5,583 bases of DNA from Pseudomonadota bacterium (GTDB lineage Bacteria; Pseudomonadota; Gammaproteobacteria; Enterobacterales; Enterobacteriaceae): the NCBI GenBank assembly GCA_023425455.1, contig JAFACP010000237.1, positions 1 to 5,583 of the forward strand. Direction: 5' to 3'. The translations under genes were made by a program, and so were the position numbers. The notes under the pieces are model-generated. The model made no database searches and had not been told where the DNA came from. It saw only the letters and a list, made by a program, of their open reading frames with translations. Positions 1 through 5,432 of the stretch are shown here, in pieces (position 1 is the stretch's first letter; the number at the start of each line of letters is the position of its first letter).

Positions 1-2
1 GG

Positions 3-464
3 GTGGTGGGGATGTTTTTACTGACGCGCATGTCGATTCACTCTCCGACCTGGCAGCTGTATCTCTTTACCGGGGTGCTGGGAATGGGGCTTGGGCTGGT
101 GATGCAGGTACTGGTGCTGGCGGTACAAAACAGCGTCCCGGCCGACCAGTACGGCGTGGCGACCTCCGGCGTGACCCTGTTCCGCTCGATTGGCGGCGCG
201 ATCGGCGTCGCCCTGTTTGGCGCGGTATTCACCCATATTCTGCAATCAGGCCTGATCGACAGACTGCCGGAAGGGGCTGAGCTGCCGCGTGAACTCAACC
301 CGGCGGCTATCCATCAGCTGCCGGATGCCCTGAGGCTCGGCTATCTGGATGCGTTTGGCTCCGCCATCCATGCGGTATTCCTGCTGGCGGCCGCCATTAT
401 GGTGCTGGCGTTTGCGCTGTCGTGGCTGTTACGCGAAGCACCGCTGCGCCGCGGCACGCGGTGA
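3..464 (+). CDS. DHA2 (EmrB/QacA-like) MFS drug-efflux transporter, C-terminal fragment
   Basis: This is the last 153 or so codons of an inner-membrane proton-coupled exporter; the 5' part lies left of the window, so the first codon here is not a true start. The fragment has hydrophobic segments at about residues 18-42, 58-80 and 118-143, joined by short polar loops, and ends in a basic cytoplasmic tail (LLREAPLRRGTR). The Gly-rich stretch GVLGMGLGL followed by VQNSVPADQYGVATSG and FRSIGGAIGVALFGAVF is typical of the final third of 14-helix DHA2 transporters, where the conserved Arg-X-X-Gly-Gly-X-X-Gly segment occurs. The polar stretch at residues 84-117 would be the last periplasmic loop. 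Substrate cannot be judged from this part. An imperfect hairpin follows the stop codon, and the next gene starts 142 nt downstream, so the two are probably separate transcription units. Family assignment is confident; the specific transporter is not identified. Confidence 0.88.
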   Translation: MVGMFLLTRMSIHSPTWQLYLFTGVLGMGLGLVMQVLVLAVQNSVPADQYGVATSGVTLFRSIGGAIGVALFGAVFTHILQSGLIDRLPEGAELPRELNPAAIHQLPDALRLGYLDAFGSAIHAVFLLAAAIMVLAFALSWLLREAPLRRGTR

Positions 465-472
465 TCCGCTTT

Positions 473-501
473 CGCCGGGTCGGCAGCAACGCTGCCCGGC
501 G
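473..501 (+). terminator. Imperfect hairpin after the MFS gene, possible weak terminator
   Basis: The stem starts 8 nt after the MFS stop codon. CGCCGG (473-478) pairs with CCGGCG (496-501), and GCAGC (483-487) pairs with GCTGC (491-495). There is a 4-nt bulge (GTCG) on the left side and an AAC loop. No clean T-run follows (TTACGCGC), so it is a weak intrinsic terminator at best, and could instead be a 3'-end stabilising structure. Confidence 0.35.
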
Positions 502-546
502 TTACGCGCATATAACCTATCCTTCTTATTGATTCCTTTTCGTTTT

Positions 547-575
547 TTAGCCTGCCGTCGGGTTGTCGATATAGT
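547..575 (+). promoter_or_regulatory. Candidate sigma-70 promoter of nlpA
   Basis: TATAGT at 570-575 matches five of six bases of the -10 consensus. The best -35 at normal spacing is poor (TTAGCC at 547-552, 17-nt spacer; or TTTAGC at 546-551). Transcription would start near 582, giving a leader of about 25 nt with the AAAGGA ribosome binding site at 593-598. A weak -35 would fit a promoter needing an activator, but that is inference. Confidence 0.4.
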
Positions 576-606
576 CATCAAAACGTTTATCAAAAGGAAC
601 TGTCTC

Positions 607-1407
607 GTGAAACTTCGATTGGGTGCGCTTCTCCTGACTGGCCTGCTGCTCGCGGGCTGTGACCAAAGCAGCAACGATGCCAGGCACATTAAGGTCGGTG
701 TGATTAACGGCGCAGAGCAGGATGTGGCGGAAGTCGCCAGAAAGGTGGCGAAAGAGAAATACGGTCTCGATGTCGAGCTGGTGGGCTTTAGTGGCTCGCT
801 GTTGCCAAACGATGCGACTAACCAGGGGGAGCTGGATGCCAACGTCTTCCAGCATCGGCCTTTCCTCGCGGAAGATAACAAGGCGCATAACTACCGGCTG
901 GTTGCCGTCGGCAATACCTTCGTTTTCCCCATGGCCGGCTACTCCCGCAAGATAAAATCGGTGTCTGAGCTGAAAGACGGTGCCACCATCGCCATTCCAA
1001 ACGACCCGACCAACCTCGGCCGCGCGCTGCTGCTGTTACAAAAAGAGCAGCTGATTACCCTCAGGCCGGACGTGGGCCTGCTGCCAACCGCGCTGGACAT
1101 TACCGCGAACCCTAAAAAACTCAATATCATGGAGCTGGAAGGGGCGCAGCTGCCGCGCGTGCTGGATGACCCGAAAGTCGATGTGGCCATTATCAGCACC
1201 ACCTACATTCAGCAAACCGGGCTTTCGCCGGTTCACGACAGCGTGTTTATCGAAGACAAACGCTCGCCGTACGTCAACATCATCGTGACGCGTGAAGACA
1301 ACAAGGATGACGGGAACGTGAAGGCGTTTATTCAGTCTTATCAGTCGCCTGAGGTCGCGAAAGCGGCGGAGAAAATCTTCAACGGCGGCGCGGTGCCGGG
1401 CTGGTGA
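607..1407 (+). CDS. nlpA: NlpA, MetQ-family inner-membrane lipoprotein (lipoprotein-28)
   Basis: This 266-residue protein is a substrate-binding lipoprotein of the NlpA/MetQ family (NLPA lipoprotein fold), whose best-known members deliver D/L-methionine to the MetNI importer. The GTG at 607 is chosen because it follows AAAGGA (593-598) at 8 nt and begins a classic lipoprotein signal peptide: Lys/Arg at 2 and 4, a Leu-rich core, and lipobox LLAGC with Cys18 as the lipidated residue. The reading frame stays open upstream to 349, but that extension overlaps the MFS gene and would bury the signal peptide. Asp19, next to the lipidated Cys, is the known Lol-avoidance residue, so the mature protein should stay on the periplasmic face of the inner membrane. 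Family hallmarks include HIKVGVINGAEQDVAEVA, GELDANVFQHRPFL, IAIPNDPTNLGRALLLLQ and the C-terminal FNGGAVPGW. The sequence is very close to what I remember of E. coli NlpA (about 272 residues). No MetN or MetI gene is adjacent, so it is an orphan binding protein; a minor methionine-uptake role is known for the family, other ligands are possible. Confidence 0.95.
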   Translation: MKLRLGALLLTGLLLAGCDQSSNDARHIKVGVINGAEQDVAEVARKVAKEKYGLDVELVGFSGSLLPNDATNQGELDANVFQHRPFLAEDNKAHNYRLVAVGNTFVFPMAGYSRKIKSVSELKDGATIAIPNDPTNLGRALLLLQKEQLITLRPDVGLLPTALDITANPKKLNIMELEGAQLPRVLDDPKVDVAIISTTYIQQTGLSPVHDSVFIEDKRSPYVNIIVTREDNKDDGNVKAFIQSYQSPEVAKAAEKIFNGGAVPGW

Positions 1408-1409
1408 TC

Positions 1410-1435
1410 GATCGGGCGCTGAGCGCCGCCCGATC
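1410..1435 (+). terminator. Hairpin just after nlpA, possible terminator lacking a T-run
   Basis: GATCGGGC (1410-1417) pairs with GCCCGATC (1428-1435). The stem extends inward by two more GC pairs if C1426 is bulged out, leaving a 5-nt loop. It begins 3 nt after the nlpA stop. The sequence that follows (ACATTGACCC) has no T-run, so complete intrinsic termination is unlikely; it may instead protect the nlpA mRNA 3' end and allow some read-through into the next gene. Confidence 0.4.
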
Positions 1436-1475
1436 ACATTGACCCGATTTCATCGATCCTTGCCCTTTAGCCCAC

Positions 1476-1498
1476 AGCCCCGGGCGATGCGCGGGGCT
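1476..1498 (+). promoter_or_regulatory. Leader hairpin A upstream of the MBL-fold gene
   Basis: AGCCCCG (1476-1482) pairs with CGGGGCT (1492-1498). One mismatch and two further pairs lie inside the stem. It has no T-run after it. Its right arm shares bases 1494-1498 with the left arm of the inverted repeat at 1494-1531, so the two structures cannot form together in one RNA. Confidence 0.5.
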
Positions 1499-1531
1499 AT
1501 TCTCCTGAGCACACCAACCGGAGAATAGCCC
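1494..1531 (+). promoter_or_regulatory. Perfect 12-bp inverted repeat enclosing the MBL-fold gene's ribosome binding site
   Basis: GGGCTATTCTCC (1494-1505) and GGAGAATAGCCC (1520-1531) are exact reverse complements separated by 14 nt. The right arm contains the Shine-Dalgarno GGAG (1520-1523), 8 nt before the ATG at 1532, and runs up to the base before the start codon. As RNA this would sequester the ribosome binding site. As DNA it could be an operator for a dimeric regulator. The repeat itself is directly visible; either function is inference. Confidence 0.65.
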
Positions 1532-2311
1532 ATGAACATTACCCAGATCCGCAATGCCACGCAGCTGATAACCTACGGCGGAAAACGTTTTTTAGTCGAC
1601 CCGATGCTGGCCCCGAAGGGCGCATACCCGGGCTTTGCCGGGACCGCCCGCGAGGCGATCCGCAACCCAACGGTAGAGCTGCCCGTGGATGTCGGCACGC
1701 TGCTGGAGGTTGACGCGGTGATCGTGACCCACACCCATGACGATCACTGGGATCAGGCGGCGATTGCGCTGATCGCGAAAGATAAACCGGTCTACGTGCA
1801 AAATGAGCGTGACGCGGCGCTGCTGCGCTCGCAAGGGTTTACCAGGCTGACAATCATGACCGACGAGACGGCGTTCGGCGCGGTGCGCATCAGCAAAACC
1901 TGCGGCGGCCAGCACGGCACCGACCGCGCATACGCCGTACCGGCGCTGGCGGAACGTCTTGGCGAGGCCTGCGGCGTGGTCTTTCGACATCCCGATGAGA
2001 AGACGCTCTGTCTCGTCGGGGATACCATCTGGCGTGAAGAGGTGACGGCCGATCTGCTGCAACACCAGCCGGATGTGGTGGTGCTGAACGCCGGTTATGC
2101 GCATGTCGTGGGCTTCGGACCGATCATCATGGGGCAGGAAGATGTCCTCAACGTCCATTTCCTGTTGCCGCAGGCTAAGATTGTCGCGACCCACATGGAA
2201 GCCATCAACCACTGCCTGCTGAGCCGCAGCGCGCTGCGTGAGTATGTTGAGGCCAACCAGATAAGCGACGTCGTCAGCATTCCACAGGACGGCGAAAGCG
2301 TTATATTCTGA
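1532..2311 (+). CDS. MBL-fold (UlaG-like) metal-dependent hydrolase
   Basis: This 259-residue cytoplasmic protein has the metallo-beta-lactamase fold of the Lactamase_B_2/B_3 group that includes UlaG (L-ascorbate-6-phosphate lactonase). The metal-site motif H-X-H-X-D-H is intact as THTHDDHWD, with His67, His69, Asp71 and His72. Further likely ligands are His128 in GQHGTD, Asp164 in LVGDTIW and His221 in VATHMEAINHC. All five motifs are spaced as expected, so it should be an active di-metal hydrolase. The first strand reads IRNATQLITYGGKRFLVDPM, with Asn8 where many relatives have His; this position is not a core metal ligand. There is no signal peptide. The ATG at 1532 follows GGAG (1520-1523) at 8 nt, but that site is inside a perfect inverted repeat. 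The GlxA-type regulator gene starts 26 nt downstream, which suggests co-transcription and that the regulator may sense its substrate or product. Family is certain; the substrate is unknown and could be a lactone, phosphoester or similar small molecule. Confidence 0.9.
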   Translation: MNITQIRNATQLITYGGKRFLVDPMLAPKGAYPGFAGTAREAIRNPTVELPVDVGTLLEVDAVIVTHTHDDHWDQAAIALIAKDKPVYVQNERDAALLRSQGFTRLTIMTDETAFGAVRISKTCGGQHGTDRAYAVPALAERLGEACGVVFRHPDEKTLCLVGDTIWREEVTADLLQHQPDVVVLNAGYAHVVGFGPIIMGQEDVLNVHFLLPQAKIVATHMEAINHCLLSRSALREYVEANQISDVVSIPQDGESVIF

Positions 2312-2337
2312 ACAGCACAGAGGGAGAGGAGAGACAG

Positions 2338-3291
2338 ATGCCGCTAACAACAGTCGCGATCGTCGCGGTGGAGGGGTTCAGCCCGTTCCACTACTCCGTT
2401 CCCTGTATCTTATTCGGCGAGACGGTCGCGGGCGAAAAGCGCTTTGATGTGACGATCTGCGCCGAAAAATCGGGTTTACTGCACTCGCGCGACGGTTTCG
2501 CGCTGCATGCCCGCGAGGATTTTACCGCCATTACCCGGGCCGATATCGTGGTGGTGCCTTACTGGCAGCACGTGCTGGATCGCCCGCCTCAGAGCCTGCT
2601 CGACGCCCTGTGTCAGGGCAGAGACAACGGCGCGCAGATCGTCGGGCTCTGTCTGGGTGCCTTTGTGCTGGGTTACGCGGGCATTCTGAGCGGCAAACGG
2701 GCGGCCACGCACTGGGAATTTGAACGCCAGTTCCAGGCACAGTTCCCGGATGTTCAGCTGGATATCAACGCGCTGTACGTGGATGACGGCAACATCATCA
2801 CCTCTGCCGGTACTGCAGCCGCGCTCGACTGCTGTCTGTACATCATTCGCCAGCGCTTTGGCAGCGTGGTCGCCAACCAGATTGCCCGACGGATGATTGT
2901 GCCGCCGCATCGCGACGGTGGGCAGGCGCAGTTTATTGCGCAGCCGGTGCCAAAAGATACCCGCGATGCCCGCATCAACCGCCTGATTGACTATCTCCAG
3001 CAGCATATTACCGAGCCTCATAACCTCGATTCGCTGGCGCAGGTGGTGTCGATGAGCCGCCGCACCCTGACCCGCCACTTTATCAACGCCACCGGAATGA
3101 GCGTGGCGGAGTGGCTTACCGCCGAGCGCCTGCGGCGCAGCCAGATTTTACTGGAGGCCGGCGCTCTGCCAATTGAGAGCGTGGCGGAGCAGGTGGGATT
3201 TTTGTCCGCGGTCACCTACCGTCAGCAGTTCAAATCTCGCTTTGGGGTCAGCCCGGCAGAGTGGCGCAGAGCGTTTCGTACTGTGTCCTGA
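2338..3291 (+). CDS. GlxA-type transcriptional regulator (DJ-1/PfpI-like domain plus AraC HTH)
   Basis: This 317-residue DNA-binding protein has two parts. Residues 5-185 form a DJ-1/PfpI-like (class I glutamine amidotransferase-like) domain: an N-terminal strand TTVAIVAVEGFSPFHYSVP, a nucleophile-elbow segment IVGLCLGAFVLGYAGIL with Cys105, then AATHW (His125) and ITSAGTAAALDCCLYII. In GlxA-type regulators this domain is thought to sense a ligand rather than catalyse. Residues 210-315 are an AraC-family double helix-turn-helix: the first around 229-250 (LDSLAQVVSMSRRTLTRHF), the second around 277-300 (ESVAEQVGFLSAVTYRQQFK), ending in the family signature RFGVSPAEWRRAF. The ATG at 2338 follows GAGGAG (2326-2331) at 6 nt. 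It lies 26 nt after the MBL-fold hydrolase gene, so it most likely controls that gene and itself; the inverted repeat at 1494-1531 is one candidate site. It resembles regulators sometimes annotated FtrA, but I would not assign that name. The ligand is unknown. Confidence 0.9.
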   Translation: MPLTTVAIVAVEGFSPFHYSVPCILFGETVAGEKRFDVTICAEKSGLLHSRDGFALHAREDFTAITRADIVVVPYWQHVLDRPPQSLLDALCQGRDNGAQIVGLCLGAFVLGYAGILSGKRAATHWEFERQFQAQFPDVQLDINALYVDDGNIITSAGTAAALDCCLYIIRQRFGSVVANQIARRMIVPPHRDGGQAQFIAQPVPKDTRDARINRLIDYLQQHITEPHNLDSLAQVVSMSRRTLTRHFINATGMSVAEWLTAERLRRSQILLEAGALPIESVAEQVGFLSAVTYRQQFKSRFGVSPAEWRRAFRTVS

Positions 3292-3316
3292 GCGGCGGTC
3301 GGACGGATATCACCGC

Positions 3317-3344
3317 AAAAAAAAGACGACAGTGAGGTGTCGTC
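3317..3344 (-). terminator. Intrinsic terminator of the - strand operon
   Basis: On the minus strand a perfect 7-bp stem, GACGACA/TGTCGTC (3325-3331 and 3338-3344) with a 6-nt loop, is followed at once by eight T residues (the A-run at 3317-3324 on the + strand). It lies 60 nt beyond the stop codon of the DUF523-DUF1722 gene. The T-run is on one side only, so it acts for the leftward operon and not for the + strand regulator gene. Confidence 0.88.
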
Positions 3345-3365
3345 TAAGGGTGGAACGTAACGTGC

Positions 3366-3386
3366 CCTGAGTGAGGGTCATTCAGG
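3366..3386 (+). terminator. Possible weak hairpin terminator for the + strand unit
   Basis: CCTGAGTG (3366-3373) pairs with CATTCAGG (3379-3386) with one G-T wobble and a 5-nt loop, followed by CCTTCTCATCAT. It lies 75 nt after the GlxA-type regulator stop. The trailing T content is poor, so this is a weak candidate; transcription may also run into the convergent terminator hairpin. Confidence 0.22.
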
Positions 3387-3404
3387 CCTTCTCATCATAT
3401 GTCG

Positions 3405-4364
3405 TTAACTGACCGACAGGCGCAGAGCCAGATCTTCCGGATAGGGGTCAAAGTAGTTCTGCGTCAGCAGGTAGCGGTCAGGATATTCAGCCAGATAGTG
3501 CTTCAGCAGGGTGAGCGGGGCGAGAATAGGCAGCAGCCCGGCGCGATAGTGAAGGATCACATCGCGCAGCTCGCCGCGCTGACGGGTCGTGAGCTGATTG
3601 CGGAAATAGCCCTGGATGTGCATCAGCACGTTAGTGTGATTTTTACGCGAGGCCGGTTTTTTCAGGATCGTCATCAGTTTTTCACGGTAAGCCACGAAAA
3701 AGGCGTCCAGATCTTCCCACTCGTGCAGCGAGGCGACGAACGGGCCTATCTCGCGGTAGCCCGCCTGATGGTGCGCCAGCAGCTGCAGTTTGTAGCGGCT
3801 GTGGAAGTCGAGCAACGCGCGGCGCGTCAGGCCGCTGGCCCGCAGGGTATTCAGCTCATGCAGGGCGAAAACCCGTTCGACAAAATTTTCCCGCAATATC
3901 GGGTCGTGCAGACGGCCATCTTCCTCCACCGGCAGCCACGGGTACTGTTCCAGCAGAGCTTTAGTGAAGAGTCCCACGCCCTCCTTACGCCCGCGATTAC
4001 CCTTCTCGTCATACAGCCGCACGCGCTCCATGCCGCAGCTCGGTGATTTGGCGCAGACGATAAACCCCGACAGCTCGCCCAGCCGGGGGAGATAGTCGGC
4101 GGCGAACGCGGCCATTTTCTGCGTCACATCGTCGTGCGGCGCATGGCTGAACCGCATCTCAATCTCCCCGACAGGGGTCTGAACCAGACGCAGCGCCGGA
4201 CGAGGGACGGGCAGGCCAATCGCCATCTCCGGACAGACCGGTTTGAAGCTTACCCACGACGCCAGGCTATCCATCACAAAAGTCATCCTTTTATGCCCGC
4301 CGTCGAACCGGACGGCCGAGCCGGTTAAACATCCGCTGATCCCAATGACGGGTTGAGTGTTCAT
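3405..4364 (-). CDS. rudS: YbgA-family DUF523-DUF1722 protein, probable tRNA 4-thiouridine desulfidase (RudS-like)
   Basis: This 319-residue protein joins two domains. Residues 1-150 are DUF523 (TudS thiouracil-desulfurase fold), with Cys12 in ISGCLTGSAVRFDGGHK, Cys44 in KPVCPEMAIGLPVPR, and Cys104 and Cys110 in FIVCAKSPSCGMERVR. In TudS, cysteines of this kind hold the [4Fe-4S] cluster that takes up the sulfur. Residues 180-305 are DUF1722 (YbgA domain), with FHSRYKLQLLAHHQAGYREIG and RKNHTNVLMHIQGYFR as its typical cores. From memory, such fusions have been described as RudS, which converts 4-thiouridine in tRNA to uridine, with DUF1722 helping to bind tRNA. E. coli K-12 YbgA has only the second domain; here the fusion is complete and all key cysteines are kept. 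The ATG at 4364 follows AGGA (4372-4375 on the other strand) at 7 nt. It starts 13 nt after the DUF3833 gene, is last in the operon, and is followed by a strong terminator. Domain assignment is firm; the enzymatic role rests on homology. Confidence 0.88.
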   Translation of the reverse strand: MNTQPVIGISGCLTGSAVRFDGGHKRMTFVMDSLASWVSFKPVCPEMAIGLPVPRPALRLVQTPVGEIEMRFSHAPHDDVTQKMAAFAADYLPRLGELSGFIVCAKSPSCGMERVRLYDEKGNRGRKEGVGLFTKALLEQYPWLPVEEDGRLHDPILRENFVERVFALHELNTLRASGLTRRALLDFHSRYKLQLLAHHQAGYREIGPFVASLHEWEDLDAFFVAYREKLMTILKKPASRKNHTNVLMHIQGYFRNQLTTRQRGELRDVILHYRAGLLPILAPLTLLKHYLAEYPDRYLLTQNYFDPYPEDLALRLSVS

Positions 4365-4377
4365 GGTGCTATCCTCT

Positions 4378-4908
4378 TTACGGCGCTTTTCGGGTGAAGA
4401 AAAGCGTGACGGTGCCTACGGTGATGCCGAATTTCTTCATCTCTGTTTTATTGAAAAGATGTGTCCCGTCCTGCAGGTACATCCAGTCGTCAAAATCCAG
4501 CAGCCAGGTGCTGCCGCTGGCGGTGACGTTCATGCTGTAGCGCCAGTGAAAAGCATTGCCTGCCGCCTCGCCTGCGGCCACGCCTTCGATATCCCCGGCG
4601 GTGCCTTCGTAGCGATCGGCGCTGACGCGCCGAATGTGCCAGACGCGCTGCTGTTTTTCGCCGTCGTCATAAACAAAACGCTCGTTGAGGGTTAACGTGT
4701 CGCCAGCGACATCGCCGTCGATCTCCACGTGAAAACGGCGCAGCTGTTTGCCGCTGCGGTCCTGCACCATTCCCCATGCTTCGGTTTTCCCGCTGAAGAA
4801 GTGGAAGATATCGAGCGGTGGCTGCTGGTGCCGGTAATCGTCAATCTGTGAACTACAGCCGGCCAGCAGCATCAACATCGCCAGGCCGAGCGTCAGGATG
4901 CGTCTCAT
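4378..4908 (-). CDS. DUF3833 family lipoprotein
   Basis: This 176-residue protein of unknown function has a lipoprotein signal peptide (MRRILTLGLAMLMLLAGC) with lipobox LLAGC and Cys18 as the lipidated residue. Ser at +2 gives no retention signal, so the mature protein is predicted to be anchored in the outer membrane facing the periplasm. The rest is a lipocalin-like run of alternating beta strands, with DUF3833 hallmarks: PPLDIFHFFSGKTEAWGMVQDRSG, FHVEIDGDVAGDTLTLNERFVYDDGEKQQRVW split around residues 59-90, and DDWMYLQDGTHLFNKTEMKKFGI near the C terminus. It starts inside the stop codon of the chalcone-isomerase-like gene (ATGA overlap at 4905-4908), with a GGAGG ribosome binding site within that gene's last codons, so translation is coupled. 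The conserved partners suggest a part in membrane-lipid handling or photo-oxidative stress, but no activity is known to me. The length is normal for the family. Confidence 0.87.
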   Translation of the reverse strand: MRRILTLGLAMLMLLAGCSSQIDDYRHQQPPLDIFHFFSGKTEAWGMVQDRSGKQLRRFHVEIDGDVAGDTLTLNERFVYDDGEKQQRVWHIRRVSADRYEGTAGDIEGVAAGEAAGNAFHWRYSMNVTASGSTWLLDFDDWMYLQDGTHLFNKTEMKKFGITVGTVTLFFTRKAP

Positions 4909-5432
4909 TTTTCACCTCCGATCAACTGCTGACGCAGTTCAGGGTATTGCGTGCGCGGGTCGAGCCAGATGGCCAGGAATCGCGCGCTGAATGCTTCAGA
5001 CTGGCGCGGTCCGAGTGGACGAAAGGTTTTTTGCGCCGCCGTGGCGCGGTACCAGAACTGCCCCTGTTTATCGTGCACAACGAACGCCAGCTGGGTGCCC
5101 GGCGACACGTCCGGCCACAGCGACTGCAGCATGCGCAGCCAGGCTTCACTTTGCGGCTCGCGCTGCAGAATGCCCTGCGCCTGCCACTGATCGCGGGTGG
5201 CATCGACCAGCTCGTTGCGGTCAATATCGCGTTTATAGGTAATAATCAGCGCCTGATCCTGCGCCAGGCCGTAAAACTGCCCGTCCGGGGTGCGCAGCTG
5301 CGAGGTGTAGACGGTAAACGGCCCCCAGCTGAGGGTCGCATCGCCCACTTTGCGCCAGCTAAGCCAGTCGGCGGCGTGCGCCACCGGCGAGAGGATCACG
5401 AGGTACAGCAGCATCAGCAGTGCGGGTTTCAT
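4905..5432 (-). CDS. Chalcone-isomerase-like periplasmic protein
   Basis: This 175-residue protein matches the bacterial chalcone-isomerase-like family (Chalcone_3 type). Residues 1-20 are a Sec signal peptide with a cleavage site after AHA, so the mature protein (from Ala21) is periplasmic. Family features in order are WRKVGDATLSWGPFTVYTSQL (residues 26-46), ALIITYKRDIDRNELVDATR (61-80), a central strand pair LAFVVHDKQGQFWYRA (115-130), and FSARFLAIWLDPRTQYPELR (148-167). Despite the name, flavonoid chemistry is not expected; related folds bind fatty acids, which would suit a role beside lipid-modifying genes, but that is inference. The ATG at 5432 overlaps the stop of the DUF2878 gene (ATGA at 5429-5432) and follows GGGGAG (5439-5444) at 6 nt. 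Its own stop overlaps the DUF3833 start, so three genes are translationally chained. Confidence 0.85.
   Translation of the reverse strand: MKPALLMLLYLVILSPVAHAADWLSWRKVGDATLSWGPFTVYTSQLRTPDGQFYGLAQDQALIITYKRDIDRNELVDATRDQWQAQGILQREPQSEAWLRMLQSLWPDVSPGTQLAFVVHDKQGQFWYRATAAQKTFRPLGPRQSEAFSARFLAIWLDPRTQYPELRQQLIGGEK

Noticed and set aside
511..516. TATAAC as a -10 box for an alternative nlpA promoter.
   Set aside because: No -35-like hexamer lies at the right distance, as the expected place falls in the hairpin after the MFS gene.
349..606. In-frame upstream extension of nlpA starting at ATG 349, giving a 352-residue product.
   Set aside because: It overlaps the MFS coding region, encodes a Cys/Arg-rich sequence unlike any NlpA, and would bury the lipoprotein signal peptide. 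GTG 607 has a good ribosome binding site and matches the family start.
1439..1469. TTGACC (1439-1444) as the -35 of a promoter for the MBL-fold gene.
   Set aside because: No acceptable -10 lies 16-18 nt downstream (TGCCCT or nearby CT-rich bases), so I cannot support a sigma-70 promoter here; the true start may use an activator or read-through from nlpA.
1592..2350. Long open frame (252 codons) on the minus strand, antisense to the MBL-fold gene.
   Set aside because: The + strand frame carries all catalytic motifs of a known family; the antisense product is His/Arg/Gln-rich with no recognisable domain, as expected from GC-rich codon bias.
2476..3078. Open frame of 200 codons on the minus strand, antisense to the GlxA-type regulator.
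   Set aside because: It mirrors the conserved DJ-1 and HTH coding sequence and has no domain of its own or operon context.
3399..4046. Open frame of 215 codons on the + strand, antisense to the DUF523-DUF1722 gene.
   Set aside because: No recognisable domain, and it lies opposite strongly conserved DUF523/DUF1722 codons; a shadow frame.
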